A stretch of 64,000 bases of DNA. Source: Streptomyces sp. DSM 110735 (GTDB lineage: Bacteria > Actinomycetota > Actinomycetes > Streptomycetales > Streptomycetaceae). Shown here one piece after another: positions 9,663-17,118 of the stretch (the first letter of the stretch is position 1; each line of letters opens with the position of its first letter). The stretch lies in contig NZ_JACYHF010000005.1 of the NCBI RefSeq assembly GCF_016482685.1, forward strand, positions 62,001-126,000, given 5' to 3'. The notes beneath the pieces were generated by a model, which saw nothing but the letters and a program-made list of their open reading frames with translations, was not told the DNA's origin and did no database searches. Position numbers and translations under genes: made by a program.

Positions 9663-9706
9663 CCGCAGGGCGGGGAAATCTCCCACGAGGTTTCCCCGCC
9701 CTGCGG
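9663..9706 (+). terminator. terminator after nrdJ
   Basis: A perfect 16-bp stem (9663-9678 with 9691-9706) with a 12-base loop lies 30 bases after the nrdJ stop codon. It also faces the end of the convergent gene at 9748, so it may work in both directions. Confidence 0.8.
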
Positions 9707-9747
9707 CGTTTCACCGCCCGGCCGTCACCGATGCCAGCGTCACCGAC

Positions 9748-11250
9748 TCACAGGCGCCCCGCCTCTCGCTCCATCTCCGACCGGAGATCGGGGAGAGGCT
9801 CTCGCGCTGCCGCGGCCAGCAGGGTCTCGCGAGCCGTGGACGGAAGGGCGTCGGTCGGCCATGCCCGGATCGCCTTGAGGGCCATACGGCGATTCCGGCT
9901 CGTGCGGTTGTCGAGGGCGGTCTCCAGCAACTCCCAGCCATGGCCGGGGTGCTCGTCCAGTCGGCTCACGACCATGTCGAGAAGACTGTCGATCGCGAAC
10001 TCCTTGCCCAGACCCGTTTCGGGTGTCGGGCCGGTGCGCAGGTCCCGCAGGGGCAGGAGACGCACCGCCGCCGAGACGACCGGCGCGATGTCCTCGCTCG
10101 GACACCCGTCGACGAGCAGGAACCACATGGTGCTGTCGTACGGAGTCGTTTCCACACCCCGCAGCAATGCGGGGCGGACGGGGATGTGCATCTGCCGTGC
10201 GACCCATGCCGCGTGACGGAGGGTGACCGGGTCGTCGGCGGCGACGCCGTCCAGGACGACCTCCCGTGTCGCCGGATCGGCGATCAGGCGTGCGTAACGG
10301 TGCCGTAGGTGCCGCCACTCGGGCTCGTCCCGGCGTGCTCTGTTCACGTAGGGACTCTGCAGATACCGGTCGATCGACAGGAGCGGCGGCAGCCGCCGCA
10401 ACGTGACGCCTTCCGCCGTGGTCTGGTGCAGATAGCCGTTCAGCGCCGACAGGGCATCGTCGTACGAAGCCAGCTCCGATCCTGGTCCGTCCACATCGGT
10501 GAGCGCTTGCAGGAGTCTGCCCGCGCCGTCCATGGTTTTCTCGGTCGGCGTACCGCGGGTCAGGGCACCCGCGAGGTCGCCGACTCGCGCGGCGGTCAGT
10601 GCGAAGTAGCTGTCCAGGACGTCATCCGTGCACGACTCACGGATCAGCCACTCCTTGATGTCGGGATCGGAGGTGCCGTCGAGTCGGCGGACGGCGTCGA
10701 CGCGGGCCCAGCCTTCCGCCCGCCGGGCCAGGTCGAAGAGCGCCCGACGAGGATCGGTCTGGGAACGGACCAATGCCTCACAGCACTCGGTGGAGAACGC
10801 CCAGAACACACCCAGCGTTGTCAGGACGCTGCGGTCGTCGTCGGTCCCGGCGATGCCCAGCAGCAGAATGCCGAACCGGACGGCGTTGGGGTGCTCACCG
10901 TGTGTCGCGAACCAACGGCCCAACTGGCGCAGGCGGTCCGGCGGAAGAGAACGCGCCCGCAGCGCGGCTTCGACGGCGCGCTCGTGCTTGCGCCACACCA
11001 TGCGCCGCAGTTGCGTGTCCAGGACTGACGCCACCGAGCGCTCGGCACCGGAACGGATCAGCCGTGTGGCGGCGGCGACCGTCCGCGCGGCGGCGTCCTT
11101 GGCGTGACGCCTCGGCTTCGATGCTGTCCGAGGAAGCGGCTGGTGTCGCGGCGGCACCGTTTGGTCGTGCCGGACCGTCAGGGCGTGGCTGTAGAGGGAG
11201 GGACGACCGCTGAGAGTGCCGCCCAGGTCCCATGAAGGGGAGTGGCTCAC
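9748..11250 (-). CDS. HEAT-like helical repeat protein of unknown function
   Basis: The frame encodes 500 residues without a signal peptide or membrane segment. The first 40 or so are basic and variable; the rest is helix-rich with repeating hydrophobic/Arg-Asp patterns, such as EGWARVDAVRRLDGTSDPDI (about 190) and AADDPVTLRHAAWVARQMHI (about 345), which resemble HEAT/armadillo scaffolds. I recall similar proteins in Gram-positives carrying an unsupported 'limonene hydroxylase' label; nothing here suggests an oxygenase. The start is uncertain: GTG at 11250 has only a distant AAAGGA, and the conserved part begins near residue 50. It stands alone, convergent with nrdJ. Function unknown. Confidence 0.7.
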   Translation of the reverse strand: MSHSPSWDLGGTLSGRPSLYSHALTVRHDQTVPPRHQPLPRTASKPRRHAKDAAARTVAAATRLIRSGAERSVASVLDTQLRRMVWRKHERAVEAALRARSLPPDRLRQLGRWFATHGEHPNAVRFGILLLGIAGTDDDRSVLTTLGVFWAFSTECCEALVRSQTDPRRALFDLARRAEGWARVDAVRRLDGTSDPDIKEWLIRESCTDDVLDSYFALTAARVGDLAGALTRGTPTEKTMDGAGRLLQALTDVDGPGSELASYDDALSALNGYLHQTTAEGVTLRRLPPLLSIDRYLQSPYVNRARRDEPEWRHLRHRYARLIADPATREVVLDGVAADDPVTLRHAAWVARQMHIPVRPALLRGVETTPYDSTMWFLLVDGCPSEDIAPVVSAAVRLLPLRDLRTGPTPETGLGKEFAIDSLLDMVVSRLDEHPGHGWELLETALDNRTSRNRRMALKAIRAWPTDALPSTARETLLAAAAREPLPDLRSEMEREAGRL

Positions 11251-11336
11251 CGGACGAGGGCCCGGTTGTCCTTTCGCTTGATCATGCGGTGATCTTCGCA
11301 GGCGGTTCGGGACCGGGCAACGTCATAAGACGCGAG

Positions 11337-11370
11337 GTAAGGGGCGACGACCCTTGCCGTCGCCCCTTAC
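11337..11370 (-). terminator. terminator after the TerD gene
   Basis: A perfect 13-bp stem (11337-11349 with 11358-11370, GTAAGGGGCGACG and its complement) with an 8-base loop lies just downstream of the minus-strand gene ending at 11386. Confidence 0.8.
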
Positions 11371-11385
11371 TCCTTCAGCCCGGCG

Positions 11386-11919
11386 TCAGACTCCCCGCAC
11401 TCGTCCCATCACCCGCGTGAACGCCGTCGGGTCCTCCGTGAAGCCATGGACGCCCGCCCGGAACGCCCACTCGCCCAGGTCGTCGCGGGTGAACTCCGCG
11501 ACCGTGGCGGCCGTCGCGTCCGGGATGGCGGTGAAGTCGTCCTCGGCGAGGACCGTGTAGCCGGTGCGGACGCGCAGGGCGGGGGCGAGGATCCGGGTGA
11601 AGGTGAGAGGTCCGTCGTCCTGGCGGATGACGACGCCGACCACCACGCGCGCGTAGCGGGGGGCGAGGCGGTGGAGTTCGAGGGTCATGACCTCGTCCCA
11701 GCCGAAGCCCTTGCCGTCCGGGCTGTCGCGGTTGAGGAAGATCGTGCCGTCGGGGGAGCGGCTGTCGAAGTGCACCAGGTGGGCGGGTTCGCCATGGGTG
11801 TCGTCCGCCGTGTACGTCGCGGCGATGAGGTCCAGGTCGGAGGGTGGCCGTCCCGCGGGACTGGGGTTCCACTTCAACGCCACCTCGACACCGCGGATTC
11901 CCTTGCCGAATCCGGTCAC
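11386..11919 (-). CDS. TerD-family protein
   Basis: This 177-residue protein is a single TerD domain, a calcium-binding fold linked to tellurite resistance and, in Streptomyces, to development and stress. The family pattern is visible from residue 8 (VEVALKWNPSP), through DLDLIAATY, HLVHFDSRSPDGTIFLNRDSPDGKG and DEVMTLELHRL, to EWAFRAGVHGFTEDP near the end. The acidic pairs in DLDLI and the DSPDG loop fit calcium coordination. The GTG start has GAGAGGGG six bases upstream. It is a lone gene with its own terminator, not part of a full ter cluster, so a direct tellurite role is doubtful. Confidence 0.92.
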   Translation of the reverse strand: MTGFGKGIRGVEVALKWNPSPAGRPPSDLDLIAATYTADDTHGEPAHLVHFDSRSPDGTIFLNRDSPDGKGFGWDEVMTLELHRLAPRYARVVVGVVIRQDDGPLTFTRILAPALRVRTGYTVLAEDDFTAIPDATAATVAEFTRDDLGEWAFRAGVHGFTEDPTAFTRVMGRVRGV

Positions 11920-12066
11920 AGGTTTCCCCTCTCCCGAAGGTCCGCTTTCTCAACTTCCGCTGCAATATGGCTCGTTGTTCATCCTGCCACGCGAACAGGG
12001 CGCCCGCGCGGGGGATATGAGCCGGAGCGTGACCGACGCCACGTCCCGTGGCCTTACGATGGCGCA

Positions 12067-12672
12067 GTGCTGGTCAAGTGGATTCGCTGCACCGTCGTGG
12101 ACCGCCGGGGGTTCGAACGGGGACAGCGGAAATGGGCGGGGCTTCTGGGGGAGCCGGGATTTCGGGGACAGGGCGGAGGCTGGAGCCGGCACCGGCCGGG
12201 CGTGGCACACATCTTCGCCTTCTGGGAGAGCCGCGCCTTCTACGACTCCTTCATGGCGCGCTCGCACGACCGCCTCGCCGCGTCGCAGTCCGGCACGTTC
12301 AAGGACAGCCAGGTCAAGCTGTTCGAGTACCGCTTCGACGTGAAGACCGGCTTCGAACCCCGGTTCACCGACGCGGACCTGATCCGGGTCGCCCTCTGCC
12401 GCGCGCACGAGGAGCGCGTCGAGCACTTCACCCTCATGCAGGAGAAGGTCTGGAACCCCGCCATGGCGGGCTCGCCCGGCATGATCAGGGGCATGTTCGC
12501 CGAGGCACCCGCGCACGAGTTCCTGGTGCTGTCCATGTGGCGCTCGGCCGCCGAGCACGGCAAGTACCGCACCGAACGCGTGGAGCGCCTCGCCCTGCGC
12601 GCCCAGACCGAGGCGGACATCGCCGCCCTCTCCGGCGACATCGTGGAACTCGAGCCGTCCTGGACGGTCTGA
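12067..12672 (+). CDS. YdbC-like (DUF4937) protein
   Basis: This 201-residue protein starts VKWIRCTVVDRRGFERGQRKWAGL and contains GVAHIFAFWESRAFYDSFMARSHDRLA, a pattern I associate with the Bacillus YdbC-type DUF4937 domain, a dimeric alpha/beta-barrel-like fold of unknown role. A second half (residues about 95-195) has a similar shape (EFLVLSMWRSAAEHGKYRTERVERL), suggesting an internal duplication. A -10-like TACGAT lies six bases before the GTG and there is no ribosome-binding site, so the mRNA is probably leaderless. No partner gene is apparent. Confidence 0.72.
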   Translation: MLVKWIRCTVVDRRGFERGQRKWAGLLGEPGFRGQGGGWSRHRPGVAHIFAFWESRAFYDSFMARSHDRLAASQSGTFKDSQVKLFEYRFDVKTGFEPRFTDADLIRVALCRAHEERVEHFTLMQEKVWNPAMAGSPGMIRGMFAEAPAHEFLVLSMWRSAAEHGKYRTERVERLALRAQTEADIAALSGDIVELEPSWTV

Positions 12673-12752
12673 GACGCCCGAACCATGTGACCTACGCCGT
12701 ATGAAGCCGGTATGCGTGCGCGACCGTCCCCGGCGCGATCTAGGGTGCTGGC

Positions 12753-13412
12753 ATGGCACGACCACGGCGCATCATTCTTGTCCGGCACGGCGAGTCAACG
12801 GGCAACGTCGATGACTCCGTGTACGAGCGCGAGCCCGACCACGCCCTCGCCCTGACCGAACGCGGCCGACGCCAGGCCGAGCACACCGGCGAGCGGCTCC
12901 GCGAGATCGTCGGCGACGAACGCGTGAGCGTGTACGTCTCCCCGTACCGCCGCACCCACGAGACCCTGGACTCCTTCCACCTCGATCCCGCGCGCATACG
13001 CGTGCGCGAGGAGCCCCGGCTGCGCGAGCAGGACTGGGGCAACTGGCAGGAGCGCGGCGACGTACGCCTCCAGAAGGCGTACCGCGACGCGTACGGCCAC
13101 TTCTTCTTCCGCTTCCCGCAGGGGGAGTCCGGCGCCGACGTGTACGACCGGGTCGGCGGCTTCCTGGAGAGCCTGTTCCGCAGCTTCGAGGAGCCCGACC
13201 ACCCGCCGAACGTCCTCCTGGTGACGCACGGCCTGGCCATGCGGCTGTTCTGCATGCGCTGGTTCCACTGGACCGTGTCCGAATTCGAGTCTCTGTCGAA
13301 TCCCGGGAACGCCGAGCTGCGGATGCTCGTTCTCGGGGAGAACGGCAAGTACGCGCTCGACCGCCCCTTCGAGCGCTGGCGCGAACCGGTGCCGTACTGG
13401 ATCGGCGGTTGA
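12753..13412 (+). CDS. histidine phosphatase (phosphoglycerate mutase-like)
   Basis: This 219-residue cytosolic protein carries the RHGE catalytic motif at the N-terminus (IILVRHGESTGN, residues 7-18) and the second histidine late (VLLVTHGLAMRLF, about 153-165). The supporting arginine is in SPYRRTHET (about 68). Such enzymes remove phosphate through a phosphohistidine; the substrate is unknown. TAGGGT lies six bases before the ATG with no ribosome-binding site, indicating a leaderless transcript. It sits alone between unrelated genes. Confidence 0.92.
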   Translation: MARPRRIILVRHGESTGNVDDSVYEREPDHALALTERGRRQAEHTGERLREIVGDERVSVYVSPYRRTHETLDSFHLDPARIRVREEPRLREQDWGNWQERGDVRLQKAYRDAYGHFFFRFPQGESGADVYDRVGGFLESLFRSFEEPDHPPNVLLVTHGLAMRLFCMRWFHWTVSEFESLSNPGNAELRMLVLGENGKYALDRPFERWREPVPYWIGG

Positions 13413-13517
13413 GGGCACACCCGGCTGCCGGGGTCGCAGGGCACGGCACGGCTCCCGCTGCCGCGTCGCCGAATATCGCATGATCGAACAACGGGTCCAC
13501 GGATAGGCTGGCCGAAG

Positions 13518-14423
13518 ATGACCTCCGAATCCTCCTCTTCCGGGCGCCTCGACCGCGCCCTGGCCAGCCTGCGCGGACTCGCCGTGGGCGACGCGCTCGG
13601 CTCGCAGTTCTTCGTCCCGGTGAACCACCCGCTGCTCAAGCGGCGCGAACTGCCCGACGGACTCTGGCAGTGGACCGACGACACGGAGATGGCTTGCTCG
13701 GTCGTGTCCGTCCTCGCCGCCCACGACCGGGTCCACCAGGACGCCCTGGCCCACTCCTTCGCCCACCACCACGACTTCGACCGCGGCTACGGCCCCGCCG
13801 TGAACCGGCTGCTGCGCCTCGTCCGCGAGGGCGCCGACTGGCGCGAGCTGGCCGCCCGGCTCTTCCAGGGGCAGGGCTCCTGGGGCAACGGCGCCGCGAT
13901 GCGGATTGCCCCGCTCGGCGCCTGGTACGCCGACGACCCTGAGCAGGCCACCCACCAGGCGGAGATCTCCGCCTACCCCACCCACCAGCACCGAGAAGCG
14001 GTGGCGGGCGCCATGGCGGTGGCTGCCGCGGCAGCCCTGGCCGCCTCCCCGGACGGCCCGCCGACCCCGGAGACGCTCCTGGACGGCGTCATCGCCCTGG
14101 TGCCCAGAAGCGCCGTGGAGGCGGGTCTCAGGCGTGCGAGGGACATGCTCGACTACGAGGACGCCGCCACCGTCGCGGCCGTCCTCGGCTGCGGCCGCCG
14201 CACCAGTGCCCACGACACCGTCCCGTTCGCCCTGTGGTCCGCCGCCCGTGCCCTCACCGACTTCGAGCGGGCGTTCTGGACGACGGCCCAGGTGGGCGGC
14301 GACGTGGACACGACCTGCGCGATCGTCGGCGGCGTCCTGGCCGCGGGCACGGCGGGCGCCCCGCCCAGGACGTGGTCGCAGCGGACCGAGCAACTGCCCG
14401 CGTGGGTGCCCGACGGCCGCTGA
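13518..14423 (+). CDS. ADP-ribosylglycohydrolase family protein
   Basis: This 301-residue protein belongs to the DraG/ARH3-like fold that removes ADP-ribose from proteins or small molecules using two magnesium ions. Metal-binding signatures are visible: GLAVGDALGSQFF (about 13-25), WTDDTEMA (about 52-59), SWGNGAAMRIAPLG (about 121) and GGDVDTTCAIVGGVLAA (about 259-275). TAGGCT lies eight bases before the ATG, so the message may be leaderless. No ADP-ribosyltransferase gene is nearby, so the substrate cannot be inferred. Confidence 0.93.
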   Translation: MTSESSSSGRLDRALASLRGLAVGDALGSQFFVPVNHPLLKRRELPDGLWQWTDDTEMACSVVSVLAAHDRVHQDALAHSFAHHHDFDRGYGPAVNRLLRLVREGADWRELAARLFQGQGSWGNGAAMRIAPLGAWYADDPEQATHQAEISAYPTHQHREAVAGAMAVAAAAALAASPDGPPTPETLLDGVIALVPRSAVEAGLRRARDMLDYEDAATVAAVLGCGRRTSAHDTVPFALWSAARALTDFERAFWTTAQVGGDVDTTCAIVGGVLAAGTAGAPPRTWSQRTEQLPAWVPDGR

Positions 14424-14540
14424 CGGCACCGGACTACGGCTGCCTCAGCGGCCGTACGAACCGGCCCCGGCCGCCCGGGACCCCGTAGGGGAGGGGCGGG
14501 GTGTCGCGGCCCTCGCCGGGCGGCGTACGCTAAGGGCGCC

Positions 14541-15242
14541 ATGCCGTACGAACCACCCACTCATACCGTCGAGCGCTCCCTGCGCGCCACGACCGGAGCG
14601 AAGGTCATCGCCGGCGTCGACGAGGTGGGACGCGGCGCCTGGGCCGGGCCCGTCACGGTCTGCGCCGCGATCACCGGACTCCGGCGTCCGCCCGAGGGAC
14701 TCACCGACTCCAAGCTGCTCACGATCAAGCGGCGTACGGAACTCGCCGGGATACTCCAGACCTGGGTGACGGCCTACGCCCTGGGCCACGCCTCCCCCGA
14801 GGAGATCGACGACCTGGGCATGACCGCCGCGCTGCGCCTGGCCGCCGTACGGGCCCTGGAGTCGCTCCCGGTGCGTCCCGACGCCGTGATTCTCGACGGC
14901 AAGCACGACTACCTCGGCGCTCCCTGGCGGGTGCGCACGGTGATCAAGGGAGACCGGTCGTGCGTGGCCGTCGCTGCGGCCTCGGTGATCGCCAAGGTGC
15001 GGCGCGACAAAATGATGGCCGAACTCGGTGCCGGCCATGCAGACTTCGGATTCGCGGACAACGCCGGGTATCCCTCACCCGTGCACAAGGCCGCACTGGA
15101 GGAGCGGGGCCCCACCCCGTACCACCGCCTGTCGTGGGCGTATCTTGATGCGCTGCCCCAGTGGCGGCACCTCAAGAAGGCCCGCAACTGGGCCGACGGA
15201 GGCCCTCCGAAGATCGAAGGCCAGCTCGGCTTCGACTTCTGA
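14541..15242 (+). CDS. rnhB: ribonuclease HII
   Basis: RNase HII removes ribonucleotides from RNA-DNA hybrids. The 233-residue protein has [14 protein letters not shown] (residues 19-32) with the first D-E pair of the active site, the LTDSKLL loop (about 54), the ILDGKHDY aspartate (about 117), and the SVIAKVRRD helix (about 149). The C-terminal GFDF resembles a clamp-binding tail. A -10-like TACGCT lies nine bases before the ATG, leaving a very short leader. It precedes a conserved Pro-rich gene. Confidence 0.95.
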   Translation: MPYEPPTHTVERSLRATTGAKVIAGVDEVGRGAWAGPVTVCAAITGLRRPPEGLTDSKLLTIKRRTELAGILQTWVTAYALGHASPEEIDDLGMTAALRLAAVRALESLPVRPDAVILDGKHDYLGAPWRVRTVIKGDRSCVAVAAASVIAKVRRDKMMAELGAGHADFGFADNAGYPSPVHKAALEERGPTPYHRLSWAYLDALPQWRHLKKARNWADGGPPKIEGQLGFDF

Positions 15243-15310
15243 CGGTTCCGCCCGCACTGATGTGCCACCCGGACGTCGGTGTCGTTTCAACGTTTGATAA
15301 AAATCAGCTC

Positions 15311-15943
15311 ATGCCTCTCATTCCCGAGGAGCCTCAGATTCACGAGAGTGCCCAGGGTTCCAGCGCCATGGCGGCCACCGGCCGCGTCGCGCCGACCCCT
15401 CGCCCCGTACCCGGCCCCCGCCCCGCGGCTTCGGCCCGCCCCGGTCGTCCCGGCCCTCCGCGGCCGGCACCGCCGGTGCAGCGCATGCCGCGTGACGTGG
15501 CTCCGGCCAAGCCGAGCCCGTCGGGCCCGGCCGCTTCCGCCGCTCCCGCGGCGACCCCGCAGATCCAGTTGATCCCGGCTTCGGCCGAGGGTGCGCTCGA
15601 CGCCGCCGAGGAGGCGCTGGACCTGCTGCTCGACTCGGGCCGTTCCCCGGGTGAGGTGCTGGTGATCACCACCGGCTCCCAGCACCCGTGGACCGAGCAC
15701 GAACTGTCCTTCGGTGAGGCGTCCTACTGGGCGCAGCACGACGCGGGCGACGACGTGTTCTACACGGACGCGACCTTCGCCGCCCGCGCCGCCGTCCGTC
15801 CCGTGGTCGTCGTGGCCGTGAACGGGGGCAGCACCGAAGCCGCCACCGGCGCCCTCGCCGCGGCCCACTCCCGGGCCGGAGCTCTGCTGATCGTCTGCGG
15901 CGACCCGCAGCAGATCAACGCGGTCCTGGGCGCCGGGGTCTGA
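15311..15943 (+). CDS. conserved protein with Pro/Ala-rich N-terminus next to rnhB
   Basis: This 210-residue protein has two parts. Residues about 20-90 are low-complexity Pro/Ala/Arg. Residues about 95-210 form a compact alpha/beta domain with EVLVITTGSQHPWTEHELSFG, FGEASYWAQ and ALLIVCGDPQQIN. The C-terminal strands recall the second RecA-like lobe of superfamily 1 helicases (LVITTG and a GDPxQ-like turn), but there is no Walker A, so it cannot be a helicase alone. The ATG at 15311 lies 11 bases after an AT-rich TTTGATAAA block. No ribosome-binding site is clear. A role with RNase HII is only suggested by position. Confidence 0.65.
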   Translation: MPLIPEEPQIHESAQGSSAMAATGRVAPTPRPVPGPRPAASARPGRPGPPRPAPPVQRMPRDVAPAKPSPSGPAASAAPAATPQIQLIPASAEGALDAAEEALDLLLDSGRSPGEVLVITTGSQHPWTEHELSFGEASYWAQHDAGDDVFYTDATFAARAAVRPVVVVAVNGGSTEAATGALAAAHSRAGALLIVCGDPQQINAVLGAGV

Positions 15944-16016
15944 CCCCGAGCGGCACGGGCCGTCGGTCGCTCCGGTGGCGTCCGCGTCGTCCTGCGGTCT
16001 CCGCCGTGCCCGGACC

Positions 16017-16062
16017 GCCGTCCGGTGGCCGTCCCCCGTCGTGGGGACGGCCACCGGACGGC
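16017..16062. terminator. strong bidirectional hairpin
   Basis: A perfect 20-bp stem (16017-16036 with 16043-16062) with a 6-base loop lies between convergent genes. A second shorter hairpin (16110-16119 with 16125-16134) followed by TTT lies beyond it and may back it up. Confidence 0.8.
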
Positions 16063-16164
16063 GATTCGCGTTCATGGTGTGTTGCTGTTCATGGTGCGCG
16101 ATGTCGTTCCGGCGGCGGCGCTGTGCCGCCGCCGTTTCGCGGTCGTACTGCCGTGAACCCCAGG

Positions 16165-16785
16165 TCAGCGGGCCGCCGCCCGGCGCAGCACCTCGGAGAC
16201 CGGACCCCCGGTGCGCGGTGCCAGCGGCGGGACCTCGGACAGGGCGAACGCCTCCGGCGCCGAATGGGCGTGGGGACTACGCCCCCCGCGTCCCTCGCCG
16301 AGCACCTGCCAGCCCTCCTGGGTCAGCGTGATGTAGGCGCCACAGCGCAGCCCGTGCAGCGTGCACGCGTCGCGCAGCCCCCACATCCAGGCACCGTCCT
16401 CCTCGGTCCAACGCGCCTCGCCCTCGCGGCAGTAGAGCAGCACGGCGGTGCGCACCGGGGTGCGGCGGCGCAGATCGTGCGGGATGATCCGGCGCAACTG
16501 GTCGAGCAGGGCGTTGCGGAACATCCAGCCGTCGGCCGGGGCGGGACGACGGGTGAACGAGGCGCTGGCGCAGAGCCGTTCGTCCGGATCGAGCACGGCG
16601 ACGACGGCCGTGGACGGTCTGGGACGATGGCGGACGTGCAGCCCGCCCACGACCTCGCGCGGGTTGCGCAGCAGCGGGATTCCGGCGGCGGCCCACTCGG
16701 CGGGTTCGAGCAGACGGCTGGCGGAAGCGGCGGTCACGGACGTCGACAACGAGGCCGCCGAGGACGAGGCGAATCCGAAGGTCAC
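16165..16785 (-). CDS. conserved Streptomyces protein of unknown function
   Basis: The 206-residue protein starts at the GTG at 16785, with GGAGG five bases upstream; the longer frame from 16899 has no such signal. I do not recognise a named domain. Recurrent parts are RLLEPAEWAAAGIPLLRNPREVV (about 22), STAVVAVLDPDERLCASASFTRR (about 60), and WMWGLRDACTLHGLRCGAYITLTQEGW (about 137), which suggest an alpha/beta fold with a small catalytic-looking Cys/His pair (TLHGLRCGAY). There is no signal peptide. It is divergent from recQ with a 333-base gap. Confidence 0.65.
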   Translation of the reverse strand: MTFGFASSSAASLSTSVTAASASRLLEPAEWAAAGIPLLRNPREVVGGLHVRHRPRPSTAVVAVLDPDERLCASASFTRRPAPADGWMFRNALLDQLRRIIPHDLRRRTPVRTAVLLYCREGEARWTEEDGAWMWGLRDACTLHGLRCGAYITLTQEGWQVLGEGRGGRSPHAHSAPEAFALSEVPPLAPRTGGPVSEVLRRAAAR

Positions 16786-17118
16786 GTTCCTCCCTTCGGC
16801 TACGCGCCCACACTGCGGGCGAGGTCGGATTCGGGGGAGCGCGCACCGCAGTAAAGCCCAGCCGGAACACGGGCGAGCCGTGCGGGGAGCGGACTTCAAT
16901 TCTTCCTGTCGAACTTGGATGCGGCAACGAGCAATTGGGGCCGCCGACGGTTATCTGGTGGTGCGTTACTTATATCCCTACCCCCGGCGGTCACCGCCGA
17001 CGCCTCGGGCGACCGTTTCGCGCCCTTTCCGCGCCCCGGCGCCGACGCCCGCGCGCGAGGGGGTGTGTCACGCCGCCCGGATTCGCCGATTGTCAGTGCC
17101 ATCGGGTTGCATGGAGGC
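16786..17118. other. intergenic region upstream of recQ
   Basis: This 333-base divergent gap contains the recQ promoter at its right end and an AT-rich patch (ttacttatatccc, about 16966-16978) that could be the core of another promoter. I see no gene or repeat. Confidence 0.5.
17090..17112 (+). promoter_or_regulatory. RecA-NDp / PafBC-type promoter of recQ
   Basis: TTGTCAGTG, exactly eight bases, then TTGCAT. The -35 block is a perfect match to TTGTCRGTG; the -10 fits TANNNT except for T in place of A. The -10 ends six bases before the chosen ATG, implying a leaderless message. Confidence 0.7.

Noticed and set aside
6708..9686. A 992-codon open frame on the minus strand opposite nrdJ
   Set aside because: High-GC shadow of a real gene: low-complexity Val/Asp/Gly/Leu composition, no domains, and full overlap with a certain coding region.
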